DNA of 64,000 bases, taken from assembly GCA_044221445.1 (NCBI GenBank), contig JBGAPF010000003.1, positions 62,001-126,000 of the forward strand, read 5' to 3'. The position numbers and the translations under genes are program-made. This stretch comes from JBDHTS01 sp044221445. Lineage in GTDB: Bacteria > Pseudomonadota > Alphaproteobacteria > Micavibrionales > Micavibrionaceae. Under the pieces are notes generated by a model. The model ran no database searches. It saw only the letters and a list, made by a program, of their open reading frames with translations, and was not told the DNA's origin. Shown one piece after another: positions 17,152 through 25,092 of the stretch. Position 1 is the first letter of the stretch. Each line of letters opens with the position of its first letter.

Positions 17152-17550
17152 ATGTCCATGAGTGATCCCCTCGGCGATATGTTGACCCGCATCCGCAACG
17201 GTCAGCACGCCGGTTTGAAAGTCATTAAATGCCACGCCTCAAAGCTTCAGGCCCGCGTGCTTGAAGTGCTGAAAAACGAAGGCTATATCCGCGGCTATGC
17301 CGAGGAAGCCGACGAGCGCGGCCATGCGGCGCACCGCATCGAACTGAAATACGAAGAAGGCCAGCCGGTCATCCGCGAACTGCACCGCGTGTCCAAACCG
17401 GGCCGCCGGATCTATCGCAAAGTGACCGAGATTCCACGTTTCTACAACGGCCTTGGCGTGACGATCGTATCGACCCCCCGGGGCGTGATGTCGGATAACG
17501 ACGCCCGTGCCGAGAATGTCGGCGGCGAAGTATTGTGCCAGGTTTATTGA
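17152..17550 (+). CDS. rpsH: 30S ribosomal protein S8
   Basis: S8 is a primary assembly protein that binds helix 21 of 16S rRNA. The start ATG at 17152 (MSMSDPLGDMLTRIRN) lies eight bases after GGAGG; earlier in-frame codons overlap rpsN. The 132 residues end with GLGVTIVSTPRGVMSDNDA and GGEVLCQVY, matching the family. In E. coli S8 represses the spc mRNA near rplE; this was not tested here. Confidence 0.96.
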   Translation: MSMSDPLGDMLTRIRNGQHAGLKVIKCHASKLQARVLEVLKNEGYIRGYAEEADERGHAAHRIELKYEEGQPVIRELHRVSKPGRRIYRKVTEIPRFYNGLGVTIVSTPRGVMSDNDARAENVGGEVLCQVY

Positions 17551-17574
17551 GCCTGGATAGAAGAGGATAAGAAC

Positions 17575-18123
17575 ATGTCGCGTATTGGTAAAAATCCTGT
17601 CGTCGTGCCGAAGGGCGTCACCGTCGACGTTTCAGGCCAGACCGTAAAGGCCAAGGGCCCGAAGGGCGAATTGTCCTACCGTGTCCACGACCTGGTTTCG
17701 GTCAAGATGGAAGACGCCGAAGGCGGTGCGAAACAGCTTCGTCTGGCCGCGCTGTCAGAAGAGCGCAAGGCCCGTGAATTGTGGCCGACCATGCGCACGA
17801 ACCTGAAAAACATGATCGAAGGCGTCGAAAAAGGCTATTCGAAAAACCTGGAGATCCAGGGCGTCGGTTACAGGGCGAACATGCAGGGCCAGGATCTTGT
17901 TCTTGCCTTGGGCTTTTCGCACGAAGTCCGCTTCCCGGTGCCGAAAGGCATCACCGTAACGGTCGACAAGCAGACCAAAATTACGGTCAGCGGCAACCGC
18001 AAGGATGAAGTCGGCCAGGTGGCCGCCAACATCAAGTCTTTCCGCCCCCCGGAACCCTATAAAGGCAAGGGCGTGCGCTACGAAGGACAATTCGTCCTGC
18101 GTAAGGAAGGCAAGAAGAAGTAA
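17575..18123 (+). CDS. rplF: 50S ribosomal protein L6
   Basis: L6 lies near the GTPase-associated centre. The 182 residues begin MSRIGKNPVVVPKGV. The C-terminal signature NRKDEVGQVAANIKSFRPPE is followed by YKGKGVRYEGQF. A 53-base gap to rplR carries a palindromic element described separately. Confidence 0.97.
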   Translation: MSRIGKNPVVVPKGVTVDVSGQTVKAKGPKGELSYRVHDLVSVKMEDAEGGAKQLRLAALSEERKARELWPTMRTNLKNMIEGVEKGYSKNLEIQGVGYRANMQGQDLVLALGFSHEVRFPVPKGITVTVDKQTKITVSGNRKDEVGQVAANIKSFRPPEPYKGKGVRYEGQFVLRKEGKKK

Positions 18124-18130
18124 TCAGGCC

Positions 18131-18156
18131 TCATCCCGGCGAAGGCCGGGCTCTGA
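18131..18156. repeat. REP-like palindrome between rplF and rplR
   Basis: CCCGGC-GAAG-GCCGGG (18135-18150), preceded by TCAT, is a perfect 6-bp stem with a tetraloop. This motif is a recurrent extragenic palindrome in many alphaproteobacterial genomes. Only one copy was noticed in this window. It has no T-run and lies inside an operon. Confidence 0.55.
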
Positions 18157-18176
18157 ATAGAATATGGAGAAAGACT

Positions 18177-18554
18177 ATGGCAAGGAAACATAACTCGGAA
18201 AGCCGCAGGCTGCATCGCACGCGCAACAAGCTGCGCAGCGTCAACACGGACCGCGCCGCGCTGATCGAATCGCGCCCGCGCCTGAGCGTCCACCGCAGCG
18301 ACAGGCAGATTTATGCTCAAGTCATCGATGATATGAAGGGCGTCACGCTGGCGTCCGCCTCGTCGCTTGATAAGGAACTGAAGCTGGACAAGGGGTCCGA
18401 CAAGAATGCCGCTACCGCCGTCGGCAAACTGATCGCGGCCCGCGCCAAGAAAGCGGGCGTCAGCAAGGTCCAGTTCGACCGGGGCAGTTTTGTTTACCAT
18501 GGCCGCGTCAAAGCCGTAGCCGAAGGCGCCCGCGAAGGCGGCCTGGAATTTTAA
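18177..18554 (+). CDS. rplR: 50S ribosomal protein L18
   Basis: L18 brings 5S rRNA into the 50S with L5. The 125 residues begin MARKHNSESRRLHRTRNKLR and contain RPRLSVHRSDRQIYAQVIDD and the C-terminal FDRGSFVYHGRVKAVAEGAR. TATGGAGAAAG precedes the ATG. Confidence 0.96.
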   Translation: MARKHNSESRRLHRTRNKLRSVNTDRAALIESRPRLSVHRSDRQIYAQVIDDMKGVTLASASSLDKELKLDKGSDKNAATAVGKLIAARAKKAGVSKVQFDRGSFVYHGRVKAVAEGAREGGLEF

Positions 18555-18581
18555 AGGTTTTAAGAGAGGACGAACACTATC

Positions 18582-19169
18582 ATGGCACGTGAAGGACAAC
18601 AGCGCGAGAAACGCGAACGCGATCCGGAGAACGATCTGATCGAAAAGCTGGTCGGCATCAACCGCGTCGCCAAAGTGGTGAAGGGCGGACGCCGGTTCGG
18701 TTTCGCCGCCCTGATGGTCGTCGGCGACGGTCGCGGCCGTGTCGGCTTCGGCACGGGCAAGGCCCGCGAAGTGCCGGAAGCCGTCCGCAAAGCGACGGAA
18801 GCCGCTAAGCGCGCCATGATCCGCGTGCCTTTGCGTGAAGCCCGCACGCTGCACCACGACACCTTCGGCCGCTGCGGCGCCGGGCGCGTTGTTTTGCGCT
18901 CCGCCCCGCAAGGGACGGGCATCATCGCAGGCGGCCCGTTGCGCGCCGTGTTCGAAGCCCTGGGCATCCAGGACGTCGTCGCAAAAGCGATCGGTTCGAA
19001 CAACCCGCATTCGATGGTCAACGCCACGTTCGACGCCCTGAAACAAATGCAGAGCCCGCGTCAGGTGGCTGCCCGTCGTTCCAAAAAAGTCGGCGACATC
19101 ATTGCCAACCGCGAAGCTGCCCGCAGCCAGGCCGAAAAAGCCGCCACGGCGGAAACTGAAGAGGAATAA
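18582..19169 (+). CDS. rpsE: 30S ribosomal protein S5
   Basis: S5 acts in translational accuracy and helps unwind mRNA at the entry channel. The 195 residues include the double-stranded RNA-binding-like N-terminal domain (RVAKVVKGGRRFGFAALMVVG) and the C-terminal domain with GTGIIAGGPLRAVFEALGI. The C-terminal tail after residue 165 is Ala/Glu rich. It is followed after five bases by rpmD. Confidence 0.96.
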   Translation: MAREGQQREKRERDPENDLIEKLVGINRVAKVVKGGRRFGFAALMVVGDGRGRVGFGTGKAREVPEAVRKATEAAKRAMIRVPLREARTLHHDTFGRCGAGRVVLRSAPQGTGIIAGGPLRAVFEALGIQDVVAKAIGSNNPHSMVNATFDALKQMQSPRQVAARRSKKVGDIIANREAARSQAEKAATAETEEE

Positions 19170-19174
19170 GAACT

Positions 19175-19453
19175 ATGGCCGATCAGGAAACCAAAAAGGC
19201 CCCCGCCAAAAAAGCGGCAGCGCCGAAAAAAGAAACCGCTCAAAAAGCGGCTCCGGCTAAAAAGGCTTCGGGCAAGACATTGCGCGTGACCCAGACGGGT
19301 TCGCCTATCGGTCGCACGCCCGACCAGCGTCAGACGCTGATCGGCCTGGGCCTGAACAAAATGCACAGGTCGCGCGAACTGGAAGACACCCCTTCCGTGC
19401 GCGGCATGATCAACAAGGTGAAGCACCTCGTCAAAGTAGAGGACGCGGCTTAA
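19175..19453 (+). CDS. rpmD: 50S ribosomal protein L30 with basic N-terminal tail
   Basis: The family core (LRVTQTGSPIGRTPDQRQTL through MINKVKHLVKVED) occupies the last 58 residues, the usual size of L30. Ahead of it lie about 34 residues of Lys/Ala/Pro-rich sequence (KKAPAKKAAAPKKETAQKAA). Here the tail is at the N-terminus, unlike L29, S17 and L17. The frame is continuous and no internal ATG would give the short form, so the extension is probably translated. Confidence 0.92.
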   Translation: MADQETKKAPAKKAAAPKKETAQKAAPAKKASGKTLRVTQTGSPIGRTPDQRQTLIGLGLNKMHRSRELEDTPSVRGMINKVKHLVKVEDAA

Positions 19454-19525
19454 TTTAGTGACGGCGATACGGAGTTGCTGCGATTGTAACTGCGTGTCCT
19501 GAAACTTCGTAACGGAGTGAATGAG

Positions 19526-20059
19526 ATGAAACTGAACGAAATGAAGCCACAGGCCGGATCGACCAAAAACCGGATGCGCGTCGGACGCGGCATCGGTTCC
19601 GGCAAAGGCAAAACGTCGGGCCGCGGCGTCAAGGGCCAGAAAGCCCGTACAGGCGTGTCGGTCAAAGGTTTCGAAGGCGGCCAGATGCCATTGCATCGCC
19701 GTCTGCCGAAACGCGGTTTTACGAATATTTTCGGCCGCAAGCTGGTCGAGGTGACGCTGGGCCGCCTGCAAAGCGCTATCGACTCCAAAAAACTGGATGC
19801 CAAAGGCGCTGTCGATGAAGATGCGCTGATCAAGGCCGGTATTATCCGCCGCAAAAAAGACGGCGTGAAACTGGTCAACAGCGGGACCCTAAAAGCCAAA
19901 CTCGACCTGACCGTGACCGGCGCCACCAAAGGCGCTGTTGAGGCTGTCGAAAAGGCCGGCGGCAAGATTTCGATCATCCCGGCGAAAGTGAACACGCTGG
20001 CAACGGCATCCCGCAAAAAAGTCAAACTCGGTCGCAACAAGAAGGCCGCCGCGGAATAA
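19526..20059 (+). CDS. rplO: 50S ribosomal protein L15
   Basis: L15 is a late assembly protein inside the 50S. The start ATG at 19526 (MKLNEMKPQAGSTKNRMRVGR) lies eight bases after GGAG; a GTG three codons upstream is an alternative. The 177 residues contain the GIGSGKGKTSGRGVKGQKAR loop. A terminator follows directly, so L15 ends the transcription unit that begins at rpsL. Confidence 0.96.
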   Translation: MKLNEMKPQAGSTKNRMRVGRGIGSGKGKTSGRGVKGQKARTGVSVKGFEGGQMPLHRRLPKRGFTNIFGRKLVEVTLGRLQSAIDSKKLDAKGAVDEDALIKAGIIRRKKDGVKLVNSGTLKAKLDLTVTGATKGAVEAVEKAGGKISIIPAKVNTLATASRKKVKLGRNKKAAAE

Positions 20060-20076
20060 GCGTGCGATCCTGATCT

Positions 20077-20104
20077 AAAAAGCCTGCTTCAAGCAGGCTT
20101 TTTT
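20077..20104 (+). terminator. Terminator between rplO and secY
   Basis: AAGCCTGC-TTCAA-GCAGGCTT, extended by flanking A and T runs, is followed by TTTT. It lies 18 bases after the rplO stop. secY normally continues the same operon, so this placement is unusual. Confidence 0.85.
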
Positions 20105-20164
20105 GCTGAACAGCCCTATGTGATTGTTCATGAGATTGTCATTCCGCCGGTTTTATCTGCACTG

Positions 20165-20193
20165 TTGCATCGGTCTCTTTAGTTCACTATGTA
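20165..20193 (+). promoter_or_regulatory. Candidate promoter of secY-adk
   Basis: TTGCAT (20165-20170) and TATGTA (20188-20193) are separated by 17 bases. They sit downstream of the rplO terminator and about 43 bases upstream of the secY start codon. Confidence 0.55.
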
Positions 20194-20235
20194 TGGTTTT
20201 GAGTTTTCAGGTTTCAGCAGGAGTATTTTCAATAT

Positions 20236-21576
20236 ATGCCGTCCGCCGTTGAACAACTGGCTAAAAATGCCAACTGGGGAGCGCTGTCAAAAGCCACCGA
20301 ACTGAAAAAACGCATCCTGTTCGTGCTGGGTGCGCTGCTGGTCTACCGCCTCGGCACCTATATCCCCATCCCGGGCATCGATCCGCAAATCTGGGCCGGC
20401 ATCTTTACCCAGAAGGGCGGCGGCATCCTGGACATGTTCAACATGTTCTCGGGCGGCGCACTGCAGCGCATGACCATTTTCGCGCTGAACATCATGCCGT
20501 ACATCTCCGCCTCTATCATCATGCAACTGGCGACAGCCCTGTCACCCCGGCTGGAAGCGATGAAAAAAGAAGGCGAGGCCGGACGCACGCGCATCAATCA
20601 ATACACGCGTTACCTGACAGTTCTTCTGGCGGTGGTCCAGGCTTACGGTCTGGCCGTGGGTCTTGAAAATCTGCATGGCGCCCAAGGCTCCGCCGTTATC
20701 GACCCGGGTCTGTATTTCCGGATTTCGACCGTCATAACCATCGTCGGCGGCACAGTGTTTCTGATGTGGCTCGGCGAACAGATTACCCAGCGCGGTATCG
20801 GCAACGGCACATCGCTGATCATCTTCGCCGGCATCGTCGCCAACCTGCCCCGCGCCATCGTCAGCGTGCTTGAACTGGGCCGCCAGGGTCAGTTCAACGT
20901 TTTAACCATTCTGGGCATGGCCCTGATGGTCGTGGCCGTCATGACATTTATCGTGTTCATGGAACGGGCCCAGCGCCGCGTCGTGGTTCAGTATCCAAAA
21001 CGCCAGGTCGGCAACCGCATGTTCATGGGCGACCAGAACTTTATTCCCCTGAAACTCAACACGTCGGGCGTCATTCCGCCGATCTTCGCGTCGTCCCTGC
21101 TTCTTCTCCCGCTGACGATCCTGGGATTCAGCGGTGCGAATGGCGGTGACATAGCGGCGACAATCCAGCGCTATCTTTCGCACGGATCGCCGACTTATAT
21201 GCTTGTCTACGCGACTCTGATCGTGTTTTTCGCATTCTTCTACACCGCCGTCGTCTTCAACCCGCAGGAAAACGCCGACCATCTGCGCCGTTACGGCGGG
21301 TTCATCCCCGGCATCCGCCCGGGCGCCACCACCGCCGATTATCTGGATTATGTCCTGACCAGGATTACGGCAGTGGGCGCGGTTTATCTGGTCATTATCT
21401 GCATGTTGCCGGAAATCCTGATTGCGAAGTATCATATGCCGTTCTATTTTGGTGGCACGTCGCTTCTGATCGTGGTGTCCGTCACAATGGACACGATCGC
21501 GCAAGTCCATTCCCACCTGATCGCCCATCAGTACGAAGGGCTAATCAAAAAATCCAAATTGAGAGGCCGCCGCTAA
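20236..21576 (+). CDS. secY: Protein translocase subunit SecY
   Basis: SecY is the channel of the SecYEG translocase in the inner membrane. The 446 residues form the expected ten membrane segments. The first periplasmic region has YIPIPGIDPQIW. Cytoplasmic loops contain QYPKRQVGNRMFMGDQNFIP and QENADHLRRYGGFIPGIRPG, both conserved. A Shine-Dalgarno (AGGAG) lies about 12 bases upstream. It overlaps the adk start by one base. Confidence 0.97.
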   Translation: MPSAVEQLAKNANWGALSKATELKKRILFVLGALLVYRLGTYIPIPGIDPQIWAGIFTQKGGGILDMFNMFSGGALQRMTIFALNIMPYISASIIMQLATALSPRLEAMKKEGEAGRTRINQYTRYLTVLLAVVQAYGLAVGLENLHGAQGSAVIDPGLYFRISTVITIVGGTVFLMWLGEQITQRGIGNGTSLIIFAGIVANLPRAIVSVLELGRQGQFNVLTILGMALMVVAVMTFIVFMERAQRRVVVQYPKRQVGNRMFMGDQNFIPLKLNTSGVIPPIFASSLLLLPLTILGFSGANGGDIAATIQRYLSHGSPTYMLVYATLIVFFAFFYTAVVFNPQENADHLRRYGGFIPGIRPGATTADYLDYVLTRITAVGAVYLVIICMLPEILIAKYHMPFYFGGTSLLIVVSVTMDTIAQVHSHLIAHQYEGLIKKSKLRGRR

Positions 21577-22145
21577 TGTATATCGTTTTCTTCGGTCCCC
21601 CCGGCGCCGGCAAAGGCACACAGGCCAAGATCATTGAGGACGAATACGGCCTCAGACAGCTTTCGACCGGTGACATGCTGCGTTCCGAACGTGCTTCCGG
21701 TTCGGCCCTGGGCCGCCGCGTTTCCGCGCTGATGGATAAAGGCCAGCTGGTGTCCGACGATATCGTGATCGAACTGATCGCTAATCGGGTTGAGTCGCCG
21801 GATTGCGCCAAAGGCGTCATTTTCGACGGTTTTCCCCGCACCACCGCCCAGGCCGAAGCGCTCGATAAAATGCTGGCGGACAAAGGCCGTCGGATCGATC
21901 TGGTGCTGGAACTGAAGGTTGAGGATGAGGAAATCCTGAAACGCGTCAGCAAGCGCGCCAAACAGGAAGGCCGCGCCGACGATACTTACCAAGCCCTCAA
22001 AACCCGCTTGGCCCTGTATCGCGACTATGCTGCCGAAATACTGCCTTACTATCAGCAAAAGCGGTTTGTTTCCGTCGACGGTCAGCGCGCCATCGACGAT
22101 GTAACGGCGGATATACGCCAAGCTATTGATAATACAAAACAATAA
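21576..22145 (+). CDS. adk: Adenylate kinase, short form
   Basis: Adk interconverts AMP, ATP and ADP. The 189 residues show the P-loop FFGPPGAGKGTQA, the AMP-binding STGDMLRSE and DGFPRTTAQA. Between residues about 125 and 135 the long LID domain of E. coli Adk is replaced by a short loop (KRAKQEGRADDTYQAL), the form usual in alphaproteobacteria. ATG overlaps the secY stop (TAATG). Confidence 0.96.
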   Translation: MYIVFFGPPGAGKGTQAKIIEDEYGLRQLSTGDMLRSERASGSALGRRVSALMDKGQLVSDDIVIELIANRVESPDCAKGVIFDGFPRTTAQAEALDKMLADKGRRIDLVLELKVEDEEILKRVSKRAKQEGRADDTYQALKTRLALYRDYAAEILPYYQQKRFVSVDGQRAIDDVTADIRQAIDNTKQ

Positions 22146-22152
22146 TCAAAGT

Positions 22153-22214
22153 GCCAGGTTAAAAAAGAACAGCAATTGATGCCCGCTTCTATACGAAATG
22201 TTTTTTAACCTGGC
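22153..22214. repeat. Perfect 14-bp inverted repeat with 34-base loop after adk
   Basis: GCCAGGTTAAAAAA (22153-22166) and its exact reverse complement (22201-22214) flank 34 bases. The arms start eight bases after the adk stop. The 3' arm begins with six T, so the RNA would form a long hairpin without a following T-run. It could be an atypical terminator, a processing site or a small mobile-element remnant. Confidence 0.7.
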
Positions 22215-22262
22215 TGCAGGCAAAACTGCGGCACCGTCGTAATTTTCTCATAGATTTTTGTG

Positions 22263-22291
22263 TTGACGCAGGACTTTACCCCTCATATAGT
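22263..22291 (+). promoter_or_regulatory. Strong promoter of the rpsM-rpsK-rpoA-rplQ operon
   Basis: TTGACG (22263-22268), a 17-base spacer and TATAGT (22286-22291) make a near-consensus sigma70 promoter. The start of rpsM is about 130 bases downstream, leaving a leader. Confidence 0.75.
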
Positions 22292-22424
22292 GCGCCATCT
22301 TCTTTAAAGATAAATAACCGATGCCTTTAAAAACATGCTGTTTTACTAGGATCGTTCTTGAAAGAAGCGGTATACGAACTGGAATGACGGTTCGGTTGGA
22401 AACCACAAGACGCAAGGAACTACC

Positions 22425-22805
22425 ATGGCCCGTATCGCTGGGGTTAATATTCCGGACAACAAGCGTGTCCCGATCTCCCTCACCTACATTCACGGCATCG
22501 GCCGCCCCTCGGCCTTTGAAATCTGCGAGACCCTGGGCATCGATGTCCAGCGCCGTATGAAAGACCTAACCGAGGACGAACTGAACGCCATCCGTAAGGA
22601 AATCGAAGGCAAGCTGGTCATCGAGGGCGATCTTCGCCGCGAAACCGCGCTGAACATCAAGCGCCTGATGGATATGCGGTCGTACCGCGGCCTGCGCCAC
22701 CGCGCCGGCCTGCCGGTTCACGGCCAGCGCACCCAGACAAACGCGCGCACACGCAAAGGCCCCGCCAAACCGGTTGCGGGCAAAAAAGACGCACCCAAGA
22801 AATAA
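22425..22805 (+). CDS. rpsM: 30S ribosomal protein S13
   Basis: S13 is in the 30S head and contacts P-site tRNA and L5. The 126 residues begin MARIAGVNIPDNKRVPISL and contain the helix-two-turn-helix segment and RGLRHRAGLPVHGQRTQTN. The last 15 residues are Lys-rich, a mild version of the tails on other proteins here. It heads the alpha operon in this genome. Confidence 0.96.
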   Translation: MARIAGVNIPDNKRVPISLTYIHGIGRPSAFEICETLGIDVQRRMKDLTEDELNAIRKEIEGKLVIEGDLRRETALNIKRLMDMRSYRGLRHRAGLPVHGQRTQTNARTRKGPAKPVAGKKDAPKK

Positions 22806-22816
22806 GGCGATAGATC

Positions 22817-23212
22817 ATGGCGAAACCAGCTGCAGCAGCAAAGACCAAGAAAAAGGTCAAAAAGAACATCACGTCGGGCGTGGCCCATGTGAATTCTTCT
22901 TTCAACAACACGATGATCACGATCACAGACGCGCAAGGCAACGCTGTCTCCTGGTCGTCTTCGGGCATGATGGGCTTCAAGGGGTCGCGCAAATCGACGC
23001 CGTACGCCGCCCAGGTTGCCGCCGAGGACGCCGGCCGCAAGGCCCAGGAGCATGGCATGCGCGAACTGGACGTGCTGGTCAAGGGTCCGGGTTCGGGCCG
23101 CGAATCGGCGCTCCGTTCCCTGCAATCGGTCGGATTCACCATCCGTTCGATCCAGGACGTGACGCCCATTCCGCATAATGGATGCCGTCCGCGCAAACGT
23201 CGTCGGGTTTAA
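22817..23212 (+). CDS. rpsK: 30S ribosomal protein S11
   Basis: S11 lies on the platform near the E site. The 131 residues contain GVAHVNSSFNNTMITITD and the C-terminal DVTPIPHNGCRPRKRRRV, both diagnostic. It starts 11 bases after rpsM. An 81-base gap precedes rpoA. Confidence 0.97.
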   Translation: MAKPAAAAKTKKKVKKNITSGVAHVNSSFNNTMITITDAQGNAVSWSSSGMMGFKGSRKSTPYAAQVAAEDAGRKAQEHGMRELDVLVKGPGSGRESALRSLQSVGFTIRSIQDVTPIPHNGCRPRKRRRV

Positions 23213-23293
23213 GCCTGAAGCGTTTCCAAGTTTAAGTCGTAACCAGAGGCCGGCTAAGAACCGGATGACGTTAACCGTGAAAGGACCAAGACC

Positions 23294-24310
23294 TTGATAC
23301 AGAAAAATTGGCAGGAATTGATTAAGCCTTCGAAAGTTGAAATTGACCGTGGCAAGAACGCCCGTGCTGTCGGCAAGATCGTCGCCGATCCTCTGGAGCG
23401 CGGCTTCGGCCTGACGCTCGGCAACGCGCTGCGCCGCATTCTTCTGTCTTCCCTGCAGGGCGCGGCCGTTACCGCCGTCCAGATCGACGGCGTGCTGCAC
23501 GAGTTTTCGTCCATCGAGGGCGTCCGCGAAGACGTCACGGACATCGTCCTGAACATCAAAGCCATCGCCGTGCGCATGCATGTCGAAGGACCGAAGCGGA
23601 TGCGCCTGGCCGCCGAAGGTCCGTGTGAAGTGACCGCCGGCATGATCGAGGCCGGAGCCGATATCGAGATCATGAATCCTGAACTGGTCATCTGCTCACT
23701 CGACAAGGGCGCGAAGCTGTCGATGGAAATGACCGTCAACAGCGGCAAGGGTTACCGCCCTGCCGCGCAAAACCGCCCGGAAGAAGCGCCTGTCGGCCTG
23801 ATACCGGTCGACAGCGTGTTTTCCCCGGTGCGCAAGGTTTCCTACGAGGTCGAACCGACCCGCGTGGGCCAGATCACCGACTACGACAAACTGACGTTGC
23901 AGATCGAAACCAACGGCGTTATCACGCCTGAGGACGCTGTCGCTTATGCCGCGCGCATCCTTCAGGATCAGCTCCAGGTCTTCATCAACTTTGAAGAACC
24001 GAAAGCAGCCTCGGCGTCGGAAGAGAAAGAAGAACTGCCGTTCAACAAAAACCTGCTCCGCAAGGTCGATGAACTTGAGCTGTCGGTCCGTTCGGCCAAC
24101 TGCCTGAAAAACGATAACATCGTTTATATCGGCGACCTGGTGCAGAAGAGCGAAAGCGATATGCTGCGCACACCGAACTTCGGACGCAAGTCGCTGAACG
24201 AAATCAAGGAAGTCCTGACCTCGATGGGTCTGCATCTCGGCATGCAGGTCGAGGGATGGCCGCCTGAGAATATTGAAGATCTGGCCCGCCGGGTTGACGA
24301 GCCGTTCTAA
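23294..24310 (+). CDS. rpoA: RNA polymerase alpha subunit
   Basis: Alpha dimerises to seed polymerase assembly, and its C-terminal domain contacts UP elements and activators. The 338 residues include the N-terminal domain motif ERGFGLTLGNALRRILLSS and the C-terminal domain with LRTPNFGRKSLNEIKEVL. The likely start is a TTG at 23294 (read MIQKNWQELIKPSKV), eight bases after AAGGA; no ATG precedes the conserved region. This rare start may limit alpha synthesis. Confidence 0.96.
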   Translation: MIQKNWQELIKPSKVEIDRGKNARAVGKIVADPLERGFGLTLGNALRRILLSSLQGAAVTAVQIDGVLHEFSSIEGVREDVTDIVLNIKAIAVRMHVEGPKRMRLAAEGPCEVTAGMIEAGADIEIMNPELVICSLDKGAKLSMEMTVNSGKGYRPAAQNRPEEAPVGLIPVDSVFSPVRKVSYEVEPTRVGQITDYDKLTLQIETNGVITPEDAVAYAARILQDQLQVFINFEEPKAASASEEKEELPFNKNLLRKVDELELSVRSANCLKNDNIVYIGDLVQKSESDMLRTPNFGRKSLNEIKEVLTSMGLHLGMQVEGWPPENIEDLARRVDEPF

Positions 24311-24334
24311 ACTTTAAGGGCGCTGTGCCCTACC

Positions 24335-24361
24335 CTGCCGGTTATGGAGACATGCCGGCAG
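24335..24361 (+). other. Hairpin in the rpoA-rplQ spacer
   Basis: CTGCCGG (24335-24341) and CCGGCAG (24355-24361) form a 7-bp stem with a 13-base loop in the 104-base gap. A smaller GGGC/GCCC hairpin lies just upstream. Neither has a T-run, so read-through into rplQ is expected. Confidence 0.4.
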
Positions 24362-24414
24362 ATTTGTGAGATGGGACCGCCACGGCGGCCCGCGGAAAGA
24401 TAAGGAGACTGCCC

Positions 24415-24993
24415 ATGAACCACGGCATCAAGCAGCGTAAGCTGGGACGGACGACGAGCCACCGTAAAGCCCTGTTCGCCAATATGGCGGCAGCGCTGAT
24501 CAAACACGAACAGATCGTGACGACCCTACCCAAGGCGAAAGAACTGCGCCCGATCGTTGAGAAAATGATCACGCTCGGCAAAAAGGGCGGTCTTGCCAAT
24601 CGCCGCCGCGCGATCTCCATCGTCCGCGACCAGGCCCAGGTCGAAAAGCTGTTCTCGGTTCTTGCCGACCGCTACGCTGACCGCCAGGGTGGTTATTGCC
24701 GCGTCCTGAAAGCCGGTTTCCGCTATGGCGACGCGGCACCGATGGCCGTCATCGAATTTGTCGATCGCGACGTCTCGGCCCGCGGCCAGGATTCTGGCCC
24801 TGTCCAGGAATTCGTGGACAGCGAATATGAAGAAGCCGTCGCAAAAGAAGAAAAGGCCAAAAAAGCTCCTGCTAAAAAGGCCGCCGCCAAAAAGTCCGAA
24901 AAAGGCGACGATGAAAAGCCTAAAACTAAAAAGACCGCAAAAACAGCCGTTGGCGAAGACGCCGAAAAACAGAAAAAGAAACCGGCCAAGTAA
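24415..24993 (+). CDS. rplQ: 50S ribosomal protein L17 with long basic C-terminal tail
   Basis: L17 lies near the tunnel exit. The core (MNHGIKQRKLGRTTSHRKAL through about residue 135) matches the family. The C-terminal 55 or so residues alternate Lys/Ala and acidic patches (KKAPAKKAAAKKSEKGDDEK), taking the protein to 192 residues against about 120-140 normally. AAGGAG lies eight bases upstream. A UUCG terminator follows. Confidence 0.94.
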   Translation: MNHGIKQRKLGRTTSHRKALFANMAAALIKHEQIVTTLPKAKELRPIVEKMITLGKKGGLANRRRAISIVRDQAQVEKLFSVLADRYADRQGGYCRVLKAGFRYGDAAPMAVIEFVDRDVSARGQDSGPVQEFVDSEYEEAVAKEEKAKKAPAKKAAAKKSEKGDDEKPKTKKTAKTAVGEDAEKQKKKPAK

Positions 24994-25011
24994 ATCAGGT
25001 CATAATATAAA

Positions 25012-25033
25012 AACGGGCTTCGGCCCGTTTTTT
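25012..25033 (+). terminator. Terminator of the rpsM-rplQ operon
   Basis: AACGGGC-TTCG-GCCCGTT has a 7-bp stem and a stable UUCG tetraloop, followed by six T. It closes the ribosomal block. Confidence 0.92.
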
Positions 25034-25092
25034 ATTTTCGGCCCATTGTGATAAATTATGTCTTGCCAGAGATAAGCCGCATAGGGACCTAA

